In this document: in pieces, positions 1 through 8,534 of the stretch | Layout of the letters: every line of letters begins with the position of its first letter | Numbering within the stretch: the stretch's first letter is position 1 | DNA from: Crocodylus rhombifer | Lineage: Eukaryota > Chordata > Crocodylia > Crocodylidae | Assembly (NCBI GenBank): GCA_038503035.1 | Contig: JAVSML010025180.1 | Coordinates: forward strand, 310,001-374,000 | Length of the DNA: 64,000 bases | Reading direction: 5' to 3' | Translations under genes and position numbers: made by a program | The notes under the pieces: model-generated | What the model saw: the letters and a program-made list of their open reading frames with translations, nothing else | Told to the model about the DNA's origin: nothing | Database searches by the model: none

Positions 1-30
1 TAGCCACCTGTCCTATCTGGGTGATTTTTA

Positions 31-1047
31 TCATTTAAGAGCTCTTAAAGGATTGATGCTGGCATTAAAAAATTTCTCCATAACTCCCGAAATGTTTACA
101 ATGGTCCTTTCTAATTCAACTACCCCCAACCAAGGGAGAAATGTCCTGGTAAATTGATGGAATCCAGTGGGTTGGTGAACCAGTGGGCTTTCAACAGCTC
201 GCGTATGTCTGGGCAAACCAGGTGGGAGATTGGACACCTCATGCTGAGAGAGGCTTGGATGTAAATCGAGCTCCAGGACGAGTCTCCCCACGGTACAGGT
301 GCCGACCCAATGCCATGGCAAAATCTTGTGGGCATCATTCCTGTATAGCCAGAACGAGCCTGGAGTGGCTATAGTGCTTGGGTCCCTACAGGTCATGCTT
401 CCAATTCGACACTTCCGATTGACCTGTAAGGCATAGGAAGGGGCACGTTGGCTCCCTACCAACCTGCTCTGACATACTGATTGATTACAAGAAATAGAAC
501 CTAACAGCAAGTAAAATGCGGACCCATTCATTACCAGACTATGGGTATTTTCCAGGGTTCTATGGATAGCGAGAGATGTGTTGGTACATTGAAAGCGCAT
601 GTTTCCCAGCAGGATCCCAGATGTATTATGGGAATGATAATCAAAGGTTACCCGGTATTTGGGGTAGTGCCCCACTGAGTAACCAGCTTTGCCCATCCTA
701 CTGCTTCCATTGGATCTATAATAGAGGGCTGCCTCAAGTCTAGAGGACTGTCTCCAGCTGTCTTGAGTCTTTTTCCACCATTTAGGGATCAACTACTGCG
801 TTCTATTAGAGTGGGAGGAAAATCTGGCAAAGTTAGTATTGGTACTGTTTCCCCAGTCCTCAAAGGGAATCAGTACCCCAAGCATTGGGATTCCTCTGGC
901 TGGGTGTGTAAGCCCATGTATGCACACCCAGCAGTTTGTAAGGTTTTCTGCACTAGCAATGCTCTGCCCCAGGAACATAATATTGTTCTCTTCCCATGCC
1001 CTGGCTAAAACTCCTGGCATGAAGCAGAGTAAAAGAAAAGATAACAT
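31..1047 (-). pseudogene. env: ERV env remnant (surface subunit and start of transmembrane subunit)
   Basis: The frame starts at an ATG (1045-1047) followed by a hydrophobic leader of about 15 residues, as expected for a retroviral envelope signal peptide. A CWVC motif is at residues 39-42, a pattern seen near the N terminus of some class I envelope surface subunits. After 84 codons an in-frame TAG (793-795) interrupts the gene. The same frame then stays open for a further 253 codons to a TGA at 31-33. The later part has several Cys and Asn-X-Ser/Thr sites, then a hydrophobic and helical stretch resembling the beginning of a transmembrane subunit. The TGA at 31 is probably also premature, but the rest lies outside the window. 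It is not expected to make a working envelope. Confidence 0.75.
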
Positions 1048-1358
1048 CTCAGAGCCTACTTGAGTAGTATCCCAAATGCTGCTATCCCTTGGAACTTTGA
1101 GGGGCTACCCTTAACTAAAATTTTGGCCTCCAGCACACTACTACCAATAAAATACTGACCATAAGAATACAGAACAGTGTTACCCCCTGGGGAGTTTCTA
1201 AATCTATGTAATTATCTGCGTCTTCCCAAGGGTTAGTGTGATTTCATACTAAATTACTAAAGGCAATTCAGCTTGTAGAACAAAAGTTCATAGCCTCAAG
1301 TAAAACTTGGCTAGCTGTGCAGGCTGTTTTTTTCGAGATTTCGTTGTCTGATTTTCAC
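1048..1358. other. ERV spacer between integrase and env
   Basis: This belongs to the provirus by position, between the integrase C terminus and the env start. No long frame is present. In other retroviruses this stretch holds the splice acceptor for env; I cannot choose one confidently here. Confidence 0.4.
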
Positions 1359-1947
1359 TCACAAGGAACCTCTTTGAGATTTCATTGTCTGATCTTCACT
1401 CGCAGGGAACCCTCTGGATCTTGGAGGTATATCGCTGGTGAGAGAAGCCTTCCACTCTATCAGAGCAGTTACCTTCTTGCAGTGGGAGGTATGGACCCAA
1501 GCAGAAACCTTGGCAACTTTCACAGCAGTTGAGGTGGTTAGCGGAACCTGGAAAGGCTCCTTCCACCAAGGCTGCAGGCAATCCTTCCTCTTGTGGACCT
1601 TAATCAGGACCCAATCTCCTGGTTGGACCGGATTGACAACCGAGCCACCATCTAGAGACTGATGTTGCGCTGTGGCCTTAACCTTGAGGGCCTTGGTGAG
1701 CTCTTGGCAGTAGGTTAATAAGGAATCATGGGGATGAGTCAGGTGTTTGGGGGGGAGGTGCAGCAAGTCCCCTCATGGGTCAACCCATAACAATCTCAAA
1801 AGGGGTCAGACCTGAGGACCTCTGAACAGAAGTTTGGGTTTGGAAAAGTACCAAAGGGAGGGCCTTGGGCTACTTTAGGCCAATTTGTTCACAAGTCTTC
1901 ACCAAACGAAGCTTAATATCAAAGTTTTTTCTGTTCCACTTCCCTAG
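1359..1947 (-). pseudogene. pol: ERV integrase, C-terminal part
   Basis: The minus-strand frame 1766-1359 carries the typical class I integrase C-terminal signature: a GDWVLIKVHKRK block, then W-x2-PFQV, then an AVKVA and HxSHCK block. Upstream on the minus strand (about 1926-1767) further integrase-like coding continues in shifted frames across stops. The first part of the domain is cut off by a CR1 whose 3' end lies at about 1948. Codons for the region between the catalytic core and this domain are partly missing or out of frame, so no continuous protein is possible. Confidence 0.8.
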
Positions 1948-2765
1948 TTTCATAGTTCTTGGGGTCAGAGGGGACCTGAGTAGATAATCTAGTCTGACCC
2001 CCTGCCATGGCAGGAAAGAACACTGGGGTCAAACAACCCCAGCAAGGTGTACATCTAACCTCCTCTTAAAGACCCCCAGGGTAGGAGCCAACACCACCTC
2101 TCTTGGAAGTTGGTTCCAGATCCTAGCCGCCCTGACCATGAAGTAGCACCTCCTGATATCTAGCCTGCATCTACCCTCTGCCAGTTTATGACCGTTATTT
2201 CTGATCACTCCAGGTAGTGCTTGGGGGAACAGGGACTTCCCCAGTGCCTGCTGGTCCCCTTTGACTAGTTCGTAACAGGCCACTAGATCCCCCCCTCAGC
2301 CTTCTCTTGTGGAGGCTGAACAGGTTCAGGTCCCATAGCCTCTCCTCATAGGGCCTGCCCTGCTGTCCCCTGTCCATGCAAGTGGCCCTCCTCTGGACCC
2401 TCTCCATGTTGTTTACATCCCTCCTGAAATGCAGCGCCCAGAACTGGACACAGTACTCCAGCTGCGGCCTGACCAGTGCCACATAGAGGGGGAGTATTGC
2501 CTCCTTGGAGCTGCTTGAGATGCATCTGTGGATTCATGACAAGGTACGGTTGGCCTTTCTGACTGCATCCTCACACTGCCATCCCATGTTCATCTTGGAG
2601 TCAATGATGACTCCAAGATCCTTTTCTGCCTCTGTACTGACAAGAAGGGAGTTCCCCAACTTGTAGGTATGGTGCCAGTTGTTCCTCCCCAGGTGCATCA
2701 CTTAGCACTTGTCAGTGTTGAATCCCATCCTAGTCTCATCTGCCCACCCTTGTAACCTGATTTGG
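1948..2765 (-). mobile_element. CR1 LINE, 5'-truncated, nested inside ERV integrase
   Basis: The 3' end is the typical CR1 tail (tttcatag on the plus strand at about 1948, followed by the ggtcagaggggacctgag block). Minus-strand frames 2482-2195 and 2283-2029 encode the end of the CR1 reverse transcriptase protein, including the [14 protein letters not shown] block and the W-NQLPREVV block. The copy ends at about 2765, where integrase core sequence resumes. It has the same orientation as the provirus. It is broken by frameshifts and keeps only the last 0.8 kb of the LINE. It dates from after the provirus. Confidence 0.9.
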
Positions 2766-3320
2766 GGTGTGGAGCTGGTATCAGATGGAAAGGACCTTGC
2801 AAACGTGTTGGACCACCTGGCCAACAAAATGGGAGCCACAGTCCAAGTCCAGGGAAAGGGGTAGACTGAAGCAGGGCAGCAGGTCAAAAAGAAGCTTTTT
2901 GGTCACAGTGGGGGCATCAGCCCATTGGCAAGGGTATGCCTCAGGCCAACCGCTAAAAAGGCAGACTGACCAACACATACTTCCAGGGTCCCAACCTGGG
3001 CAACTGGATGAAGTCTATCTGGAGATGGGGGGGGGGGGGGGAAGGGTAAAGACTTAATGTCTGTGGAATGCGTGTGGCTGGCGGGGTGGTCAGCCAGGAT
3101 CGTGTCGCTGACACTGTGGGCATTGGCGACCAAAAATGGGCGGCCACGATGGAAAAATTGGGGGCATACCACTGAAAAACGGGGGGCATACCAATGGCGG
3201 TCAGCTTCAGCTACCATTGCCCGTTTGGCTGAATGGGCCACCGAGTGGGCCGTTTGAGCCAAGAGGGATAGCAGGGCCTGGGGGATACAAGGTGACCAGA
3301 CGGATGCCACCACAAGGAGT
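2766..3320 (-). pseudogene. pol: ERV integrase, zinc-binding and catalytic core remnant
   Basis: Two overlapping minus-strand frames hold the core. One (3189-2953) has QIDFIQLP, in which the Asp corresponds to the first catalytic acidic residue of retroviral integrases. The other (2978-2781) has the FSGWPEAYPC block and LDLDCGSHF, in which the second catalytic Asp is kept. A frame change near 2960 separates them. A run of 12 G at about 3029-3040 on the plus strand lies inside the gene and may be one source of frame loss. The third catalytic residue would lie at the CR1 insertion. Confidence 0.8.
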
Positions 3321-4060
3321 CAGAGTGGAGAGAGCAGCCCCTGGAGATCCGGGCGTCCTTTTTGGCGTCTGGGGTGACATCCTGGAGAAAGGGAAGGTCA
3401 GGGGAGATGGGGGAAGAGAGGTAGAGAGCGGCCTGAAAGACCAGAGAGTTCTGACAGGGTGGCGGTCTTGGCCGCCATGTCTGCCCTAGTGTTTCCCAGA
3501 GTCGCAGGATCATCAGTAGCAGTGTGTGCTTTGCGCCACAGAACAGCAAGGGTAGAGGGAAGGAGAACAGCATCCAGAAGAGCAGTAATAAGGTGATGGT
3601 GAGAGATGAGAGTCCCAGCAGAAGTAAGAAAACCCTGCTGTTTCTAGATCTGTCCAAAAGAATGGCAGACACCAAAGGCATAGTGAGAGGCTGTATAGAT
3701 ATTAGCAGATTGTTCAACGGCAAGGTGACAGGCACGAGTGAGAGCAATGAGTTCAGCAGCTAGAGCACTAGTAACAGAAAGAGGAGCGGATTCAGTAACA
3801 GTGTGATTGGAACAGACAGCATAGCTAGCTTGGAGAATACCGTAATTATCTCAAACAGGAGCCATCGACGTAGAAAATGAGGTCAGGGTTAGTCAGAGGG
3901 GTATCAGAAAGATCAGGACGGGGAAGAGAAACAAAGTGCACAAGCTGAATGCAGTCATGGGGTTGGCTGTCTGAGGGCGAAGGAAGAGAGGCAGGATTGA
4001 GAGGATCGCAGTGGACAAAGATCACATGGTCCACAGCCAGGAGAACCACCTCATAGCGGG
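3321..4060 (-). pseudogene. pol: ERV RNase H region remnant
   Basis: The minus-strand frame 4079-3846 ends with FYVDGSC, matching the first catalytic Asp block of retroviral RNase H. Further RNase H-like sequence continues towards 3480 in other frames. The open frame 3747-3211 is mostly an out-of-frame reading rich in Leu and Pro and is not a separate gene. Multiple frame changes are needed to follow the domain, so it is inactive. Confidence 0.65.
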
Positions 4061-5450
4061 TTAGACAGCCAGGGTACAAGTGCTGAGTCCTGCCACATTG
4101 GAGGGTGAGGACAGCGTGCGGGACAGCAACAGTAAGGGGGTGCCCAAGGACAAGGTTGTCAGTTTTAGAAACCAGCAGAGCGGCAGCAGCAATGGCACAG
4201 AGGGAACTGGGAAGTGACCTGGGTCAAGGGAGGCACTATAGTAAGCAATAGGACAGTGTGGGGAGGGTCCGAAAGGCTGAGTCAAGACACCAGAGGCAGT
4301 GTCTTGGTGCTCGTGGCAAAAGAGAGTGAAAGGCTTAGAATAATCGGGCAGACCTAAAGCGGGGGAAGAAGAAACGGCTTGCTTGAGCTGACAGAAGGCA
4401 GATTCATGGACGTCTTCCCAGGGTAGTGGGTCAAGGGAAGAATCACAGGTGAGAAGGGTGAGAGGTCTAGAAAGTCTAGAGTAATTAGGAATCCACTGTC
4501 AGCAGTAGTTGGCAGCATCTAGAAAACCGCAGAGTTGGTGTTTAGTCTGCGGGCGTGGGAGGGAAAGAACAGCAGAAAGATGATCAGGAGACAGGTGACG
4601 GGTACCGTGAGAAATGATGTAACCCAGGTAGGTAACAGAAGTCTGACAGAATTGGAGCTTAGTGTGGGAGGCTTTGTGGCCCTGTGCTGTAAGTTGTTCT
4701 AAAAGAGCGACGGAGTCAACTTGGCAATGAGGGAGGGTATCAGAACAGAGGAGCAAATCATCTGTGTGTTGGACTAGCACAGAATCATGAGGCAATTGGA
4801 CTGTATCGAGATCAGACTTGAGAAGTTGGCTATATAATGTGGGCGAGTCACGGAAACCTTGGGGCAGATGGGTAAAGGTGTATTGCCGGCCCTGGTAAGT
4901 AAAAGCAAATAAATACTGAGAGTCAGGGTGAACTGGTATAGGGGAAAAAAAGGCAATACAGGGATCCACCATGCAAAAATAGAGTGGAAGCAGGTATTTG
5001 AGAAAGTACATTGGTGGGGTTGGGTACCACAGCTGTCAAGGGAATCACAAAATAGTTAATTGCATGCAAATCTTGGACAAAACGATAAACAGGCAACCCC
5101 TCAGGTGTACATTTCTTCTTTCGAACTGGAAGGATTGGGGTATTACAACAAAAACAGGTAGGTACAAGGACACCCTGTTCTAGGAGACCTTGTATTACAG
5201 GAGCAATGCCTCTGGAGGCAGCAACTGATAGCGGGTATTGCAGGATCGATGGGGGAGATGCTCCTGATTTAACTTTGATAGAAACTGGGATGGCACCCTT
5301 GAAGTCCCACATAGGTTGTGGAGTGGGACCAAAAGGACTCAGGAAGGTGAGCCAATAGTTCCTGTTGCAACGACGAAAAATTGGGCTCAGGTTCCTGTTC
5401 CTTTTAGTGTCATCATGAAGGCAGGAATTTGGGTCTGGGGTAACATGAGG
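4061..5450 (-). pseudogene. pol: ERV reverse transcriptase remnant
   Basis: The fingers part is at the end of the 5735-4923 minus-strand frame (blocks LLEQGVLVPT, CNTPILPV and YRFVQDLHAIN). The palm is in the 5011-4499 frame (FTHLPQGFRDSPTLY). The catalytic box reads HTDD where retroviruses usually have YxDD, so the two Asp remain but the leading Tyr is His. Connection-domain sequence (IAYYSASLDP) follows in the 4285-4061 frame. The finger and palm parts are in different frames joined near 4960, so a frameshift is present. The whole domain order is intact although not translatable as one protein. Confidence 0.88.
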
Positions 5451-5807
5451 AAGACCCCATCTGGAGAACAGTGAACTGTTGCCCACAATTTGCAGAGGAG
5501 GTCTCGCCCCAACAGACTTGGAGGTGCAAGGACTCAGCAAAAAGACATGTTGCTCAGTAAGGGGACCCAAGGTAAATGAAAGTGGCTGTGTAATGGGATG
5601 GTCAATGGGCTGATCCCCAATACCTACAGCAGTGATTACTTTACCAGAAATGGGAACCTTAGAAACAAAACTGGATCTAAGCATAGACAAAGAAGCACCG
5701 GTGTCGACAAGAAAGGGAACAGTTTGTCCTCCCACAGTAACAGGTATCGTAGCATTGGAAAAGGTAGAATGTAAAGGGGCTAGAGTCTCTGGGTCTTCTT
5801 GGCTGTC
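5451..5807 (-). pseudogene. pro: ERV aspartic protease remnant
   Basis: The minus-strand frame from 5735 contains FLVDTGAS, the active-site motif of retroviral aspartic proteases, about 10 residues after its first codon. The frame runs on without a stop into reverse transcriptase, as in a pro-pol polyprotein. The region just before it (5807-5736) is still readable in that frame and probably encodes the start of the protease. The flap region cannot be recognised with certainty. Confidence 0.8.
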
Positions 5808-6504
5808 CTAATACTGATTTTCAACTTTGAGGGACTGGAAAGGAGCTGGTCCGGGCGGTGGAGCTCGGTGGGCACGTGGCTGAAATGGATGGGTACTAGC
5901 TGAGTGGGGGCCCCCAAGGTTTATTTGGGCACTCATTCTTCTAATGGCTTTTTTGCTTACAGTAGCTGCAGACATCAGTGGGAATGGCAGAGGGACCGGG
6001 TGGTCGGGCCGAGCAAAATGGTCCTGGAGGGCACCGGGGTCTGGCACCACCCTGGAGATCTCTGATTTGCAAAGCCATCAGTTTGTCCTGAGCCTTTGAT
6101 TTTTGCTGCTGCGCTCTAGTATAGAAACGAGTGGCAGCAGCCAAAACTTCAGTGAGGGGTTTAGTTTCCCACCCAATCACAGTGTTTTGCAGGGCCTCAG
6201 AGATCCTAGGTAACAGCCCTAAAACAAAGGTCTGAATAATCATGGCAGGGAGGCTAGTTTCTGGGTCCTGATTGCTAGAATGTGCCTTAAAGGCTTGGAC
6301 CAGGCGAGAATAGTAGTTGGCAGGATGTTCTTCTGGCTTTTGCTGCTTAAATTTTTCTTCATTATCCTTATAGGAAGCCACAAGGGAGCGCTTGTGGCAT
6401 TTTTCGGACTCGTCTTCCCATAGGTACCAGGCTTCCATTTGAACAGGGTGCTTGCTTTCCAAATTCTCAGAGATGCTTGAGGATATGATGATCCCATGAC
6501 TCAT
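5808..6504 (-). pseudogene. gag: ERV gag remnant (capsid C-terminal part and nucleocapsid)
   Basis: A 187-codon minus-strand frame (6504-5941) is rich in charged residues and Gln, as in the C-terminal half of class I capsid, and ends with CSYCKQKSH, the first part of a CCHC zinc knuckle. It meets a stop immediately after the His. The rest of the knuckle and the following basic residues are found in the overlapping frame 6050-5808, so a frameshift has hit the zinc finger itself. A normal gammaretroviral gag is over 500 residues. Matrix and the N-terminal capsid are missing between here and the leader. The 6504 end is where an upstream stop occurs, not a proven start. Confidence 0.7.
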
Positions 6505-6868
6505 CTAGGGACCAGCACATTTGGGGTCACCTGTCACAATGGGGCCACATTGGTATACCGGTTCCATTTAATTAAGTACTGCGTTGACTGGGGCCCATAT
6601 TTCAGATACATAAACCAGGCGGGATCCCGTGGCGGGACCTCAGAGGTCCCACTACCCATTGTCACGCCTAGGACTTATTGACACCGAAACAGGCAGGTAC
6701 TCACCCTGGCCAGGGATTTTTCCAGAGCCAAACAGATGGATGGTAGATCAGGGTCCGGGGTGTTGAGGCCACAGAGCTGAAGAACCGAGTTGAGGATAAC
6801 CTTCTTGGAGCAATGGAGTTGAAGATCTGAGACAAGGGTCCTACTCAGGGCGGCCTGTGTGAGGGCAC
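6505..6868 (-). other. ERV leader or degraded 5' gag region
   Basis: This 360-bp stretch lies between the primer-binding site and the readable gag. In gammaretroviruses it would hold the splice donor, packaging signal and start of gag. I see no clear gag start. The short distance to capsid suggests an internal deletion. Confidence 0.5.
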
Positions 6869-6886
6869 ATCCTGGACGAGCCCCCA
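6869..6886 (-). other. ERV primer-binding site, tRNA-Pro type
   Basis: On the minus strand this reads TGGGGGCTCGTCCAGGAT. It matches the proline tRNA primer-binding site used by murine leukaemia-type viruses at 17 of 18 bases; the one difference is A for G at position 14. It lies three bases downstream of the LTR CA end, as expected. It is strong evidence for the strand and class of the provirus. Confidence 0.93.
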
Positions 6887-6889
6887 AGA

Positions 6890-7197
6890 TGAAGTGGAAA
6901 TTCAGATAGGATTACTGTTTGGCTATCAAGCGCTTTATTTTGCATGGCCATGGGAGAAAAAGCAAGGGGCAGCTAATTCTCAACGAGAGCAAAGCACAGA
7001 CTTCTTTATATACTGATAAGTCACATACAGATCTGCCCGCCCTGTAACATACTCTTGGTAGTCTGACAGTGACTCATCCTGATGTCTTGCTGAACCAGGT
7101 GAGTTTTCTCAAGATGTTTCCTGATAAGCTTATTCTGAAGGCTGCTGTGGTGTTCCCACTTGGCCTTCACCCACATCCTCCATCCTGCCTTGACACA
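6890..7197 (-). repeat. ERV 5' LTR (about 308 bp)
   Basis: On the minus strand the repeat begins with TGTGTCA at 7197 and ends with CA at 6890, next to the primer-binding site. It carries a TATA box (TATATAAAG, 7012-7004) and a polyadenylation signal AATAAA (6939-6934) about 70 bases downstream, an arrangement typical of a short R region. The partner LTR is not in the window, so the outer boundary rests on the TG start and on where CR1 similarity resumes; it may be off by a few bases. The promoter points leftwards, away from TFDP2. Confidence 0.8.
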
Positions 7198-7660
7198 TAT
7201 ATACTTCTTTACTTTTTCCATTCCTCATCAAGGCATTTGTGGATGCATTTGGTGAGCCATGGGGGCTTTAGAGTACTCTTGCCCCCTTTGATCTGCATGG
7301 GGATTGTCACGCTTTGGGCTTGGAGGATTGTCTTCTTAAGGAACAACCACTCTTCTTGGACTCTCAACTCCCCTCCCCTCTGGGACCTCAGTACTTCCCC
7401 AACTAGTCTCCTTACCTTGTTGAAATCCGCTCTCCTGAAGCCCGCTGCTGTCTTGCTGCAGGCCTTTGACACCCTGTGCTGCATGGTAAATTCCAGTAGG
7501 CAATGGATGCTATCACCCAGGTCGTCGAGCACCTGCAGTCCCTTCACCAGGTTGTTGCCTGTGGCCAGGACCAGGTCCAGCAAGCCATTTCCTCTGGTGG
7601 GACTGTGCACCTCCTGAGTTAGGTGGCGGTCCTGTAACTTGGTTAGGAACCTACGTGATC
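7198..7660 (-). mobile_element. CR1 LINE fragment split by the ERV
   Basis: The minus-strand frame 7610-7209 encodes the end of the CR1 endonuclease domain and the linker to reverse transcriptase (blocks LLDLVLATG, DLGDS and PPWLTK). It is closely similar to the copy at 14090-14620. CR1 similarity stops abruptly at the LTR start, so the remainder of this LINE is expected on the far side of the provirus, left of the window. The endonuclease His has decayed in the D-S-D-H block (here DSIH), and the copy is 5'-truncated at about 7660. Confidence 0.85.
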
Positions 7661-8440
7661 AATGCAATGATCACATGCAACAGAGCATTGTCTGTAGCCT
7701 ACAACCAAAAACTGTTGTCTTTAAAAAAGAAGTCCAATGGATTTTTCTGTGAATGTGTTAAAGGTAGAACAACATATTTGCATGTTTACTGGAAGTCTTT
7801 ACTGTCTTATGTAGGAATAGTTTCCCATTACCAATATCACTTCAGAAAATTGGCAGTGTAAATTTCATCTTCTCTATAAATTAGTGCTCACAAAGCAGGA
7901 TATTTTAATCAGTTGAGGTTTTTTGTGATTTAACTTTCTTGAACTGCTGGAAGCTTTGACAGGTATTTCCAGAAACAATGGTATCTGTTATCTTCATGAG
8001 AGAAACCATGTATGAGATAATGAAGACTTCCTAAAGAGTTCAAAACTTTTTAGGTTGTCTTCATTATCTCATATATATGGTTCCTCTCATGAACATACGA
8101 GTTCATTCCAGCTTAGGCTTTTAGTAAGGAGTCAATGTCATAACTGGGTTGGTTGGAACCTATTCTTGAAGACTTCAATCTTAAAAAGATGGCCTGAAAA
8201 TATTAAATGTGTTTTGCATTTTTGTAATGTCAGACACCTGGAATCTCAAGTCTTTTGTGTATTCTGAATGCTTAGTACTTTAGTAAAATGTGACTGAAGG
8301 TGATATTTTTGTTTAATTTATTGAAACTTCTCACCACTTAAAGATGTGTGTATACAGTCTGTAAAGTAATGCACTAAATTAGTGATATGTTATTGAGGAA
8401 TGCATTCTAACTGAGGTGCTACAATTTGACTTCTTAATAG
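7661..8440. other. TFDP2 upstream intron, unique sequence with a palindrome
   Basis: AT-rich unique DNA between the CR1/ERV block and the first TFDP2 exon in the window. The only structure I see is the palindrome at 7993-8092, listed separately. Because the exon at 8441 has an acceptor site, this stretch is intron and the TFDP2 promoter and first non-coding exon(s) must lie further left or outside the window. Confidence 0.6.
7993..8092. repeat. Imperfect palindrome, 34-36 bp arms
   Basis: The left arm (7993-8026) reads ttcatgagagaaaccatg..., and the right arm (8057-8092) is its reverse complement with one substitution and a 2-base length difference plus few other changes. The loop is about 30 bases and itself contains a short cctaaa/tttagg pairing, so the hairpin can extend inward. 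It may be the remnant of a miniature inverted-repeat transposon or a hairpin RNA source. Confidence 0.8.
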
Positions 8441-8534
8441 GATGGTCTTTCTGAAGATTTCTTGAAGATGAAAAAGGATATTTGATGGTTTTACTGAAGA
8501 GAAAGCAATATTGTCTGACATGACGGCAAAAAAT
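8441..8534 (+). other. TFDP2: TFDP2 exon containing the start codon (5'UTR plus 15 coding bases)
   Basis: An acceptor (ttcttaatag, AG at 8439-8440) precedes this exon and a consensus donor GTAAGT follows at 8535. The first 79 bases are 5'UTR. An in-frame TGA at 8469-8471 lies 17 codons before the ATG at 8520, so translation cannot begin further upstream in this exon. The acceptor is the best visible AG with a pyrimidine run, but its exact position is an inference; transcript data could move it. Confidence 0.75.
8520..8534 (+). CDS. TFDP2: TFDP2 (transcription factor DP-2), first coding exon: M-T-A-K-N
   Basis: TFDP2 is the nuclear partner of E2F transcription factors; E2F/DP heterodimers bind E2F sites in promoters of cell-cycle genes. 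This exon supplies only the first five residues, MTAKN, which match the N terminus I know for vertebrate TFDP2, and ends in phase 0 at a GTAAGT donor. The identity does not rest on five codons alone: the exons at 25363 and 61486 continue the same protein in the right order, strand and reading phase. The start is supported by an in-frame upstream TGA (8469-8471). The intron that follows is 16.8 kb. Confidence 0.85.

Larger units (their letters stand above)
1..7197 (-). mobile_element. Endogenous retrovirus, class I (gammaretrovirus-like), incomplete at the left window edge
   Basis: Read on the minus strand, the order is LTR (about 7197-6890), proline-type primer-binding site, gag remnant, protease, reverse transcriptase, RNase H, integrase and env, which is the usual retroviral order. 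The 3' LTR is not present because the window begins inside env. The genes are broken by frame changes and stop codons, and a CR1 LINE interrupts integrase at 1948-2765. Only about 1.1 kb separates the primer-binding site from protease, too little for a full gag, so matrix and part of capsid appear deleted. The left part of a CR1 lies against the LTR at 7198, so the provirus probably landed in that CR1. This is an old, defective copy. Confidence 0.9.

Noticed and set aside
31..1047. A host-adopted (syncytin-like) envelope gene
   Set aside because: An in-frame TAG at 793 and a TGA at 31 stop the frame, and the rest of the provirus is equally defective.
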